Shown here: positions 8,737 through 16,685 of the stretch, piece by piece | Position numbering within the stretch: the first letter of the stretch is position 1 | How the letters are laid out: every line of letters begins with the position of its first letter | NCBI RefSeq assembly: GCF_019599145.1 | Contig: NZ_CP080647.1 | Span: 5,580,001-5,644,000, forward strand | Direction: 5' to 3' | DNA: 64,000 nucleotides | Source of the DNA: Streptomyces akebiae | GTDB taxonomy: Bacteria; Actinomycetota; Actinomycetes; Streptomycetales; Streptomycetaceae | Position numbers and translations under genes: made by a program | The notes under the pieces: generated by a model | The model's database searches: none | Told to the model about the DNA's origin: nothing | The model's input: only the letters and a program-made list of their open reading frames with translations

Positions 8737-8764
8737 ATCCCGGGTCGCTGGCGCGGCCCGGGAT
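8737..8764. terminator. tRNA-type terminator hairpin
   Basis: The arms ATCCCGGG (8737-8744) and CCCGGGAT (8757-8764) start two bases after the tRNA 3' end and are followed by TTGTTTTG. This is the usual terminator position behind a tRNA gene and supports reading 8689-8734 as a genuine tRNA 3' end. Confidence 0.75.
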
Positions 8765-8778
8765 TTGTTTTGTGCGGG

Positions 8779-9657
8779 TCAGCGGAGGTGGCGGCCCAGG
8801 GTCAGGTCCTCGGGGTCCAGGGAGCGGTTTTCCTCTACCTCCCACAGGGCGTTCTGGAGGAGGCGGGCGAGGGTCCAGGCGCGGGCTCGGGGGCGGTCCA
8901 GGGAGAGGACGTCGGTCATCGCGTCGAAGCGCCAGTGGATGTCGGCCGGGTCGAAGCGGTTGTTGAGGGCCGGCCAGAGGTCGAAGCCGGGGTCGCCTGC
9001 CAGGGGCTTGGGGTCGATGGCCAGCCAGGGGGAACGGTCGGCTCCCAGGACGTTGTCGAAGTGCAGGTCCCAGTGGAGGAGGCGGTCGCCGGGTTCGGAC
9101 ATGACCTCGCGCAGCGCCGCCGCGCAGTCCGCGATCAGACGGCGGTCGGACGCGTCCGGGATGCGGGCCAGGACCGGTGGGGTGCGTTCCAGCATGTCGG
9201 TCGAGATGTCGGACAGGCGGCGCACGGTCGGTGGGGCCGGGGTGGAGGTGAGGTGGGCCAGGAGCCGGGCGATGACCAGGACGGCCCGGTGGGTGTCCGG
9301 CTCGTGGGAGAGCATGCGGGCCGGGTCGAGGCGTTCGAGCAGCATGGTGCCGGTGGCGGGGTCGTGGCGCAGGAGTCGTACGGCGCCGTCGCCGTCCCAG
9401 GCGCGCAGGGCGATCGGTTCGCCCTCGCTCTCGGCGTCGGGGATCTGGAGTTTGAGGACCGCCGGGGTGCCGTCGGCCGTAGCCGTCACCGGGATGACCA
9501 GGGCGCACATGCCGTGCATGGGGCGGCCGTCGAGCCGCAGGCCCCAGCGGTCCAGGAAGTCGGCGGTCAGGCGGGGGAGGTCCGCGACGAACCTGCGGCC
9601 GGCCTCTCCGTTGATCTTTTCCTGAGTCTCGGCCAGTTCCTCCGGAACATCGATCAT
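8779..9657 (-). CDS. Aminoglycoside/hydroxyurea phosphotransferase-family kinase
   Basis: This 292-residue protein starts MIDVPEELAETQEKIN (ATG at 9657). Kinase features are a nucleotide-binding Lys in PAVLKLQIP, the catalytic loop LLHWDLHFDNVLG and the metal-binding IDPKPLAGDPGFD. This pattern fits the APH(6)/hydroxyurea-resistance family (APH_6_hur), which phosphorylates streptomycin-type aminoglycosides or hydroxyurea. Many genomic copies have no proven substrate, so resistance is not claimed. It lies immediately inside the core side of the tRNA fragment and is divergent from the FAD oxidoreductase at 9775. The gene starts well upstream of the island terminator and reads toward it. Confidence 0.85.
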   Translation of the reverse strand: MIDVPEELAETQEKINGEAGRRFVADLPRLTADFLDRWGLRLDGRPMHGMCALVIPVTATADGTPAVLKLQIPDAESEGEPIALRAWDGDGAVRLLRHDPATGTMLLERLDPARMLSHEPDTHRAVLVIARLLAHLTSTPAPPTVRRLSDISTDMLERTPPVLARIPDASDRRLIADCAAALREVMSEPGDRLLHWDLHFDNVLGADRSPWLAIDPKPLAGDPGFDLWPALNNRFDPADIHWRFDAMTDVLSLDRPRARAWTLARLLQNALWEVEENRSLDPEDLTLGRHLR

Positions 9658-9774
9658 GCGGGGGACACTACGCGCCCGACCGCCCGGATTCCCTTGGATT
9701 TCCGGCTCGGGGACGCCTTCGCGCCACGGAATCCGTAGGCGACAGGCGCTGTCGGGAACGGTTAGCGTCCGGCC

Positions 9775-11181
9775 ATGAGCAACGCGATCGCGGGCACCGT
9801 CAACGGTGGGGTCTCCTTCTGGTACGCGCAGGCCGGTCTTCCCGTTCCGAGGGAGCCGCTGGCGGGGGACGCGTCCGTCGATGTGGTGATCGTCGGGGGC
9901 GGTTATACCGGGTTGTGGACGGCGTACTACCTGAAGAAGGCCGACCCCGCCCTGCGGATCGCCGTCCTGGAGCAGAAGTTCTGCGGGTACGGGGCCTCGG
10001 GGCGCAACGGTGGCTGGCTCTACAACGGGATCGCGGGGCGGGACCGGTATGCGCGCCTGCACGGGCGGGAGGCCGCCGTGCGGTTGCAACGGGCCATGAA
10101 CGAGACCGTCGACGAGGTCGTGCGGGTGGCGGGGGAGGAGGGTGTCGAGGCGGACATCCACCGGGGTGGCGTGCTCGAAGTCGCTCGTACGCCCGCGCAG
10201 TTGGGGCGGCTCAGGGCCTTTCACGAGCATGAGCTGGCGTACGGGGAGGACGATCGGGAGCTGTACGGCGCCCGGGAGACGGCCGAGCGGATCAGGGTCG
10301 CCGGCGCCGTGGGGTCGACGTGGACGCCGCACGGGGCGCGGTTGAACCCGGTGAAGCTGGTGACCGGGCTGGCGGCCGTCGTGGAGGGGCTGGGGGTGAC
10401 CGTGCACGAGTCGACGCCGGTCACAGAGATCCGGCCGGGCCACGTGGTCACGCCGTACGGCACGGTCCGGGCGCCGTATGTGCTGCGCTGTACGGAGGGC
10501 TTCACGGCGAACCTCAAGGGGCAGAGGCGGACCTGGCTGCCGATGAACTCCTCGATGATCGTCACCGAGCCGCTGACGGCCGAGCGGTGGGCGGCGATCG
10601 GCTGGGAGGGCCGCGCGACGCTCGGCGACATGGCGCACGCGTACATGTACGCCCAGCGCACCGCCGACGACCGGATCGCGCTCGGCGGTCGCGGGGTGCC
10701 GTACCGCTTCGGGTCGCGGACGGACAACGACGGGCGTACGCAGTCGGCGACGATCGAGGCGCTGTACGAGATCTTGGTGCGGTTCTTCCCCTCCCTGACC
10801 GGGGTGAAGGTCGATCATGCCTGGTCGGGGGTGCTGGGGGTGCCGCGTGACTGGTGCGCGACGGTCACGCTGGACCGGGCCACGGGGCTGGGGTGGGCGG
10901 GCGGTTACGTCGGCTCCGGGGTCGCCACGACCAACCTCGCCGGCCGCACCCTGCGCGACCTCGTGCTGCGGGACTCCGGGCAGGGTGGGGCCACCGGGCT
11001 GACCTCGCTGCCGTGGGTGAACCACCGGGTGCGCAAGTGGGAGCCGGAGCCGTTGCGCTGGGTGGGGGTGCAGGGGATGTACGCGACGTACCGCACCGCC
11101 GATCGGCGCGAGGAGGCCTCGCACAGCGGGGAGTCGTCGCGGTTGGCGCGGTGGGCGGATCGGGTGGCGGGGCGGGGCTGA
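9775..11181 (+). CDS. FAD-dependent oxidoreductase (DAO family, PuuB-like)
   Basis: This 468-residue protein has an N-terminal Rossmann FAD motif VDVVIVGGGYTGLWTAYYL (residues about 29-48), the acidic ribose ligand in AVLEQKFCGYGASGRNGGWL, and C-terminal GYVGSGVATTNLAGRTLRDL, typical of the DAO fold. The closest pattern I know is gamma-glutamylputrescine/glycine-type amine oxidases, which oxidise an amine to aldehyde with release of H2O2 and NH3. There is no signal peptide and no adjacent polyamine operon, so the substrate is open. It stands alone between the divergent kinase and a hairpin terminator at 11198-11229. Confidence 0.82.
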   Translation: MSNAIAGTVNGGVSFWYAQAGLPVPREPLAGDASVDVVIVGGGYTGLWTAYYLKKADPALRIAVLEQKFCGYGASGRNGGWLYNGIAGRDRYARLHGREAAVRLQRAMNETVDEVVRVAGEEGVEADIHRGGVLEVARTPAQLGRLRAFHEHELAYGEDDRELYGARETAERIRVAGAVGSTWTPHGARLNPVKLVTGLAAVVEGLGVTVHESTPVTEIRPGHVVTPYGTVRAPYVLRCTEGFTANLKGQRRTWLPMNSSMIVTEPLTAERWAAIGWEGRATLGDMAHAYMYAQRTADDRIALGGRGVPYRFGSRTDNDGRTQSATIEALYEILVRFFPSLTGVKVDHAWSGVLGVPRDWCATVTLDRATGLGWAGGYVGSGVATTNLAGRTLRDLVLRDSGQGGATGLTSLPWVNHRVRKWEPEPLRWVGVQGMYATYRTADRREEASHSGESSRLARWADRVAGRG

Positions 11182-11197
11182 GGCGCATGGCATTGGT

Positions 11198-11229
11198 GAG
11201 GGGGGCGGCCTTGTCGGGCCGCCCCCTCC
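11198..11229. terminator. Terminator shared by the convergent FAD and MFS genes
   Basis: A GC stem pairs GGGGGCGGCC (to 11210) with GGCCGCCCCC (from 11217) around the short loop TTGTCG. It lies between the stop at 11181 (+) and the stop at 11262 (-). Confidence 0.65.
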
Positions 11230-11261
11230 GGGGTGTTGATCGGTGAGCGTCTGGCCGGTCC

Positions 11262-12829
11262 TCAGGTCGTCGTGGGCTGCGGTGCGGTGGCGCGGTTCGG
11301 GGCCTTCGCCGTGATCATCGTGGCGGCGACGGTGGCCGCGAGGAGGAGGATGCCGGCGGCCCACCAGAGCGCGACGGTGTAGCCGTGGACGACGCTTTCG
11401 CGGACGGCGGCCGGGGTGTGGCCGTGGGCCGCGAGATAGACCGCGCCGGTGGTGGTGGCGATGGTGTTCAGCAGGGCCGTGCCGAGGGAACCGCCCACCT
11501 GCTGGGCGGTGTTGACCGTCGCGGAGGTGACGCCCGCGTCGTGCGGGGCGACCCCGGCGGTGGCGGTGGAGAAGACCGGCATGAAGGTCATGCCCATGCC
11601 CAGGCCCATCAGGATCAGCGCCGGGAGGACGCCGGTGGCGTACGACGAGTCGACCGTGAGGCGGGTCAGGATCAGCATGCCGGTCGAGGCCAGCAGCGCG
11701 CCCGGGACCATCAGCCGCCGGGGCGGCACGCGCTGCATCAGGCGGGCCGAGATCTGGGTCGAGCCGGTGATGATCGCGGCGGTGAGGGGGAGGAAGGCCA
11801 GCCCCGTCCGCACGGGTGAGTAGGCGAGGACGACCTGGAGGTAGTAGGTCATGAACAGGAACATCCCGAACATGCCGGCGGTCGCCAGGGAGATCGTCAG
11901 GAAGCAACCCGCCCGGTCGCGGTCCCTGACGATGTGCAGCGGGAGCAGGGGGTGCCGGGCCGCGCGCTGCCGCAGGACGAAGCCGGTGAGCAGCGTGACG
12001 CCCGCCGCGAGGAGGACCAGGACGCGGGTGTCCGTCCAGCCGCGCGGCTCGGCCTCGCCGAAGCCGTGGACGAGGGCGACGAGGCCGGCGGAGCCGAGGA
12101 AGGCACCGGGCACGTCGAGGCGGACGCCGGTGCGGTCCGGGCGGTCGTGGAGGAGGACGGTCGCGCCGACGAGGGCGACCACGGCGATGGGCACGTTGAC
12201 GTAGAGGCACCAGCGCCAGTCCAGGTACTCGGTGAGCAGCCCGCCGGAGATCAGGCCGATCGCGGAACCGCCGCCCGCGATGGCACCGTAGATGCCGAAC
12301 GCCTTTCCGCGTTCCGTCGGGTCCGCGAAGGTGGTGGTGAGGAGGCTGAGCGCGGAGGGGGCGAGGACGGCGGCGAAGACGCCCTGGAGTGCGCGGGCCG
12401 CGAACAGCGTCCCGGAGGTGCCGGCCGCGCCGCCGAGCGCCGAGGCCGCGGCGAAGCCGACGAGCCCGACGACGAAGGCCCGCTTGCGTCCCACCAGGTC
12501 GCAGACGCGCCCGCCGAGCAGCAGCAGTCCGCCGAAGGCGAGGGTGTACGAGGTGATCACCCTCCCCCACTGCCTTAAGGGCGTGGGGGGACCCCCAGCC
12601 GGCTCCCGTCGCTCATCCCCAGGTCCCGCTGGGCGGAGGGCAGCGCGATGTTCACGATCGTCGCGTCCAGGATCACCATCAGCTGGGCGAGCGCGATGAC
12701 GACGAGGGCCCACCAGCGGCGGGGGTCGGGGGTGCCGGGGGTGTCCGGCGCGTGGGCGGTGGTCGGGGGCATGTCGCGGCCGGGGCTCGGGGGTGTGTCG
12801 CGGCCGGGGCGGGTCGTGGGGGCGGTCAC
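11262..12829 (-). pseudogene. DHA2-type MFS exporter gene, frameshifted by a 38-bp insertion
   Basis: The N-terminal part (GTG at 12829, overlapping the upstream stop as GTGA) encodes WWALVVIALAQLMVILDATI then IALPSAQRDLGMSDGSR, the first membrane helix of 14-TM drug exporters. It stops at a TAA at 12575-12577. The rest (from about 12560: VITSYTLAFGGLLLLGGRVC, GGGSAIGLISGGLLTEYLDW and further helices to 11262) is intact in another frame. In relatives SDG.RQWVITSYTLAFGG is continuous. Here CAG-TGG is embedded in 38 bases (12561-12598) where 6 are expected, a net gain of 32. Unless frameshifted or re-initiated, no full-length pump is made. Confidence 0.78.
12561..12598. repeat. Short palindromic insertion inside the MFS gene
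   Basis: CCCCCAC and GTGGGGG arms flank GCC-TTAAG-GGC, continuing into GGGACCCCCAG. The self-complementary GC/TTAA structure replaces six coding bases and supplies an in-frame TAA on the minus strand. It resembles the small mobile palindromes scattered in Streptomyces genomes. Confidence 0.7.
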
Positions 12830-13797
12830 GGCTCCAGCACCACCTTGCCGGTCGTGCCGCGGTCTTCCAGGGCGCGGTGGGCGGCGGACGCCTCGGCGAG
12901 GGGGAAGCGGTGGACGGCCGGGGTGAGGCGGCCGGCGGCGGCCTCGGCGAGCGCGCGGAGTTCGAGGGTGCGGATGGGGTCGGGGCCGCCGGCCCTGCGG
13001 CGCATCTCCTCGCCGAGGACCGTCTCGGAGAGACCCTCCACGACGTAGGGGCCGCCGTCCTTGATGCCGTCCGCCGACCAGCCGAAGACCAGGTGCCTGC
13101 CACCGGGGGCGAGCAGGGCGACGGATTCTCGTGCCGCCGCTCCTCCGACGCCGTCGAAGACGATCGTGGCCTTGCCCCGGTACGCCGCGAGCTTCTCCGG
13201 CCAGGCCGGGTCGGTGTAGTCGACGGCCAGGTCGGCGCCGTTCGCCGCCACGCGGGCCGTCTTGGTGGGGCCGCCGGCGAGGCCGATCACCGTGGCGCCC
13301 GCGTTCTTGGCGTACTGCACGAGGAGTGTGCCGATTCCGCCGGCGGCGGCCGGGATCACCACCACGTCGTCCGGGCCGAGTGCGGCGAAGAGGAGGATCC
13401 CCATCACCGTACGGCCCGTCCCGATCATCGCGACCGCCTGTGCGAAGTCGAGGTTCTCCGGTATCTCGTGCAGTCGTTCGACCTCGGTGACGGCCAGTTC
13501 GGCGTAGCCGCCGGGCACGAAGCCGAGGTGGGCCGTGACGCGCCGGCCGAGCCATACCTCCGGGACGCCCTCCCCGAGCGCCTCGACGACTCCGGCGACC
13601 TCGCGGCCGGGGATCGTGGGCAGTTCCGGCGCCGGTCCCGGTCCCGGAGCGCCCTCGCGGAGGGCCGCGTCGAGCAGGTGGACCCCGGCCGCGGCGACGG
13701 CGATACGGACCTGGCCCGGCCCGGGCTCGGGATCCGCGACCTTCTCGTACGTCAGGTTCTCGGCCGGACCGAAGGCGTGCAGACGGATGGCGTGCAT
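12826..13797 (-). CDS. Zinc-free MDR-type NADPH:quinone oxidoreductase
   Basis: A 323-residue medium-chain reductase starting MHAIRLHAFGPAENL (ATG at 13797, AAGGGGG upstream). The N-terminal GroES-like fold contains PTIPGREVAGVVEALGEGV. The Rossmann part has VVVIPAAAGGIGTLLVQYAK and binds NADPH; there is no zinc-ligand cysteine set. It should reduce quinones or other redox-cycling compounds. A SoxR-box-like promoter lies 70 bases upstream. From memory, S. coelicolor SCO4266, a SoxR-regulon reductase, sits in the same neighbourhood, and this is probably its orthologue. Its stop overlaps the start of the broken MFS gene, so the two formed an operon for sensing and exporting redox-active compounds. 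Confidence 0.88.
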   Translation of the reverse strand: MHAIRLHAFGPAENLTYEKVADPEPGPGQVRIAVAAAGVHLLDAALREGAPGPGPAPELPTIPGREVAGVVEALGEGVPEVWLGRRVTAHLGFVPGGYAELAVTEVERLHEIPENLDFAQAVAMIGTGRTVMGILLFAALGPDDVVVIPAAAGGIGTLLVQYAKNAGATVIGLAGGPTKTARVAANGADLAVDYTDPAWPEKLAAYRGKATIVFDGVGGAAARESVALLAPGGRHLVFGWSADGIKDGGPYVVEGLSETVLGEEMRRRAGGPDPIRTLELRALAEAAAGRLTPAVHRFPLAEASAAHRALEDRGTTGKVVLEP

Positions 13798-13866
13798 GGA
13801 GGGGCCCCCTTGAGCGATGTCGTTCTCGCGTGGCGTGTGTTCGCCCGGTTTCGCTTGGCGGACCCC

Positions 13867-13897
13867 AGCCTCCGACCTCAAGCATGCTTGAGGTCAA
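13867..13897 (-). promoter_or_regulatory. SoxR-box-like promoter of the quinone reductase
   Basis: On the minus strand, TTGACC (-35, 13897-13892) and GAGGCT (-10, 13872-13867) are 19 bases apart. The spacer is filled by the perfect palindrome CCTCAAGCATGCTTGAGG, which fits the SoxR box CCTCAAG-N4-CTTGAGG. A 19-base spacer is the hallmark of MerR/SoxR-activated promoters. It overlaps the last codons of the downstream-lying FAD gene (stop at 13878). Confidence 0.8.
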
Positions 13898-15119
13898 GGG
13901 TGTTCCTCGACCTTCTGCCGAGGGCCAGCGAGACGGCCGCGAGGGCGCTGTTGAACGACACCTCCGAGAGCACGCCCGGCGCCGCTACCTGGTCGCCCGC
14001 GAGATACACGCCGTCGCCCCGGTCCACGGCGGGGCGGTCGCGCCAGCTGGTGCCGACCGGATCGACGGCGCCCGTACGGCCGTTGGCGGTCGCCTCGCGC
14101 CGCCAGGTGACGCGGTCCCGCCAGCCGGGGTAGCCCAGGTCGAGCAGGTGTTCGGCGCGGGCGATGCCGTCCGCCCGGGACTCGTGCGGACCGATCGGGA
14201 ACTGTCCCTGGAGCAACTGCTCGCCCGCCGGGGCCAGGGTGCGGTCCTGGGCCGTGAACCGCTCGATCCAGCCGGGCGCGTCCAGGTCGGAGACCGCGAA
14301 CGCGTCGCCGCGGCGGGTGCGGACGGCGAGGTCGAGGAGCGCGGTACGGCCGCTCGGCCAGGTCAGCGAGTCGTCCTTGAGCAGGCGGCGGGCCGCGTCC
14401 AGGGAGGTGGCGACGATGATCGGGCCGGTGCCGACGCGGGTGTGGGTGCCGTGGCCGCCGGTGCCGGTGCCGGTGAGGGCGTCGAGGCTGTCGACGCGGC
14501 TGAGGGTCTCCATGCGGACGCCGAGGTTCCAGGCGCGGGCCGCCATGCGGTCGATGACGCTCGCCCAGCCGCCTCGCGGGTAGTGCGCCTCCGGCGGCAG
14601 CTTCGTGGCCCGGCGCAGCCGTTCCTGTACGAACGCGGCGGACAGGGAGCCCGGGTCGTGGTGGAACAGCGCCACGGCCGCGTAGTTGGCGGCGGCGCGT
14701 GCGGCCTCCTCGCCGGCCTGTTCGGTCGCCCAGGTGAGGAAGTCGACGTCGACGGGCGCGGGCCGGCCCATGCGGCGGGGACTGAGGAGCTTGAGCATCG
14801 CGAACGGCGGGGTCCGGCGCAGGACGCCCTTGTGGTGCAGGCGCAACCGGGAGGTCTCCAGGGGCGGGAGGGGCGCGAGAGGCCCGATCAGGTCCCGTTG
14901 CGCCAGCCAGGTCCAGTGGGGGCCGCCGTTGTACAGCGCGTGCGGTCCCTCGTTCGTCCGGTACGGCCCCTCGGCGGTCCGCGCCCGGCCGCCGAGCGTG
15001 TGGTGCGCCTCGTGGACGGTGACCCGCGCGCCCGCCTCGGCGGCGGTGATCGCCGCGGTGAGCCCGGCGAAGCCGCCGCCGATGACGGTGAGGGGGGTGG
15101 GGGGTCGGGTGGCGTGCAT
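13878..15119 (-). CDS. NAD(P)/FAD-dependent oxidoreductase (phytoene-desaturase/amine-oxidase type)
   Basis: This 413-residue protein begins MHATRPPTPLTVIGGGFAGL, a dinucleotide-binding GxGxxG followed by ARVTVHEAHHTLGGRART, the second FAD motif of phytoene desaturase/protoporphyrinogen-oxidase-like enzymes. The C-terminal GVYLAGDQVAAPGVLSEVSF closes the FAD site. GAGGGAG precedes the ATG. The substrate is unknown. There are no carotenoid genes nearby, so a role in pigment synthesis is not implied. The end of the gene contains the SoxR-like operator of the next gene, so read-through would pass into the quinone reductase. Confidence 0.8.
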   Translation of the reverse strand: MHATRPPTPLTVIGGGFAGLTAAITAAEAGARVTVHEAHHTLGGRARTAEGPYRTNEGPHALYNGGPHWTWLAQRDLIGPLAPLPPLETSRLRLHHKGVLRRTPPFAMLKLLSPRRMGRPAPVDVDFLTWATEQAGEEAARAAANYAAVALFHHDPGSLSAAFVQERLRRATKLPPEAHYPRGGWASVIDRMAARAWNLGVRMETLSRVDSLDALTGTGTGGHGTHTRVGTGPIIVATSLDAARRLLKDDSLTWPSGRTALLDLAVRTRRGDAFAVSDLDAPGWIERFTAQDRTLAPAGEQLLQGQFPIGPHESRADGIARAEHLLDLGYPGWRDRVTWRREATANGRTGAVDPVGTSWRDRPAVDRGDGVYLAGDQVAAPGVLSEVSFNSALAAVSLALGRRSRNTLDLKHA

Positions 15120-15307
15120 GACGGGGCTCCCTCGGGTCGGTGTCCGTCAGCCGGTTGCGCGGCTGCGCGGCTGTGTGGCTGTGTGGCTGTTCGCGGGTAC
15201 GACGGATCGAGGGCGCCGGGATGTGACATGGGGCTGCGGGGGCGGTGGCCGGGCGCGTTTTCGTGCAGGTCAGGGGGCTTGTCAGTGGTGGGGTGCACGA
15301 TGAGGGG

Positions 15308-15976
15308 ATGGTGAGGGCGAGGTCGGTGGTGAAGGCGGCGCGGCGGCCGGAGGTGCGGTTGCCGGTGCTGGAGGCGTTCGCGGGCGGGGGGTTGGAGCCC
15401 GACGGGGACTATGACGGGCTGGAGTTCCGCGAGGAGGACCTGGGCGGGCAGGACGGTGGGGGTGCCCGGTTCATGGACTGCGCGCTGACGGGGTGCGCGC
15501 TGGACGAGACGCGACTGCACCGGGCCCGGGTGCTCGACTCCGTCCTCACGGGGATACGGGGGATCGGGACGAATCTGGCCGAGGCGACGTTGCGGGACGT
15601 CGAGCTGGTGGAGGCTCGGCTCGGTGGGGTGCAGTTGCACGGGGCCGTGCTGGAGCGGGTGCTCGTGCGCGGGGGGAAGATCGACTTCCTCAATCTGCGT
15701 GAGGCGCGGCTGAAGGATGTCGTGTTCGAGGACTGTGTGCTGGTCGAGCCGGATTTCGGGGGCGCGCGGCTGGAGCGGGTCGCGTTTGTGGGGTGCGCCC
15801 TGAAAGGGGTCGACCTGAGCGGGGCGAGTCTGGTGGACGTGGATCTGCGGGAGGCCGCGTCGGTGGAGATCGCCCGGGGGGTGGATCGGTTGTCGGGGGC
15901 GGTGATCAGCGCGGCGCAGTTGATGGATCTGGCGCCGGTGTTGGCTGGGGAGATGGGGATTCGGGTGGAGGGGTGA
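15308..15976 (+). CDS. Pentapeptide-repeat protein
   Basis: A 222-residue protein with repeated A(D/N)LXX-like units: FREEDLGG, CALTGCALDETRLHRARVLD, TNLAEATLRDVELVEARLGG, INFLN-type turns (KIDFLNLREARLKDVVFEDC) and VDLSGASLVDVDLREA. These form a right-handed quadrilateral beta-helix. Some family members mimic DNA and protect gyrase; most have no known role. The start is uncertain because AGGGG touches the ATG at 15308; GTG at 15311 or 15293 is possible. It is divergent from the FAD gene across a 188-base gap whose only feature is a short GTGTGGCT tandem near 15158-15190. Confidence 0.85.
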   Translation: MVRARSVVKAARRPEVRLPVLEAFAGGGLEPDGDYDGLEFREEDLGGQDGGGARFMDCALTGCALDETRLHRARVLDSVLTGIRGIGTNLAEATLRDVELVEARLGGVQLHGAVLERVLVRGGKIDFLNLREARLKDVVFEDCVLVEPDFGGARLERVAFVGCALKGVDLSGASLVDVDLREAASVEIARGVDRLSGAVISAAQLMDLAPVLAGEMGIRVEG

Positions 15977-16041
15977 CGTGAGTGGGGGGTGGGGGTGAGT
16001 GAGGGGGGGCCGGTGGGACTTGAGGCTGGGCCGCTTTGAGT

Positions 16042-16130
16042 CCGTCCGCGGGTTCGGTGGGGGCTGGTCGCGCAGTTCACCGCGCCCCTTTCGGGCCTCC
16101 GCCCCTCAGGGGAGAGCGCAGGGCGCAGCT
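16042..16130. repeat. Dispersed intergenic repeat, copy A
   Basis: The segment has the family consensus CCGCGGGTTCGGTGGGGGCT, then GGTCGCGCAGTTC, CCGCGCCCCT and a fold-back half with CCCCTCAGGGG. Related copies lie at 27428, 30070, 31320, 32915 and 35631. It sits in the 171-base space between convergent genes and may act as a terminator. Confidence 0.75.
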
Positions 16131-16147
16131 CCTGCTGCCTGACCGCC

Positions 16148-16648
16148 CTACGGAACCCTCGGGAAGCGGGCCTGGAGGGTCCAGATCGCCGGGTTCTCGG
16201 CCAGGGCGTCGTGGAGGTCGCAGAGGTCGGCGATCACGTCGTGGAGGAAGTCGCGGGCCTCACGGCGGAGCTCGGCGTGGGGAAAGGTCAGCGGTGGTTC
16301 CTCGGCCGGCATCCAGTCCGACTCGACGTCCACCCACCCGAAACGGCGCTCGAAGAGCATGCGGTCGGTGGACTCGGTGAAATCGAGTTCCGCGTACTGG
16401 GGCCGGGAGGCGCGGGAGCCGGCCGGGTCCTGGTCGAGCTGTTCCACGATGTCGCACAGCGCCCACGCGAAGTCCAGCACCGGCACCCATCCCCAGGCTG
16501 TGGACAGCTCCCGGTCCGCCTTGGTGTCGGCGAGGTACACGTCACCGCAGAACAGGTCGTGCCGCAGCGCGTACACGTCCGCGCGGCGGTAGTCCGTCTG
16601 CGGCGGATCGGGGAAGCGGTTGGAGAGGGCATAGCCGATGTCGAGCAC
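16148..16648 (-). CDS. Conserved hypothetical protein
   Basis: A 166-residue acidic protein (LDIGYALSNRFPDPPQTDYR, CDIVEQLDQDP, LHDVIADLCDLHDALAENPA). The GTG at 16648 is the last usable start after an in-frame TGA. Its many Asp/Glu/Trp and lack of membrane segments suggest a soluble cytoplasmic protein. I do not recognise a domain with confidence. It is divergent from the M1 peptidase with only 37 bases between starts, so the promoters overlap. Confidence 0.7.
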   Translation of the reverse strand: MLDIGYALSNRFPDPPQTDYRRADVYALRHDLFCGDVYLADTKADRELSTAWGWVPVLDFAWALCDIVEQLDQDPAGSRASRPQYAELDFTESTDRMLFERRFGWVDVESDWMPAEEPPLTFPHAELRREARDFLHDVIADLCDLHDALAENPAIWTLQARFPRVP

Positions 16649-16685
16649 GTAGGCGATGGTGTCATGTCCTCATAGGATCGCCGTC

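Noticed and set aside
8779..12570. 1263-codon minus-strand frame covering the FAD gene
   Set aside because: Only its last part (8779-9657) is protein-like (kinase); the rest is antisense to the FAD oxidoreductase and out of frame with the MFS gene.
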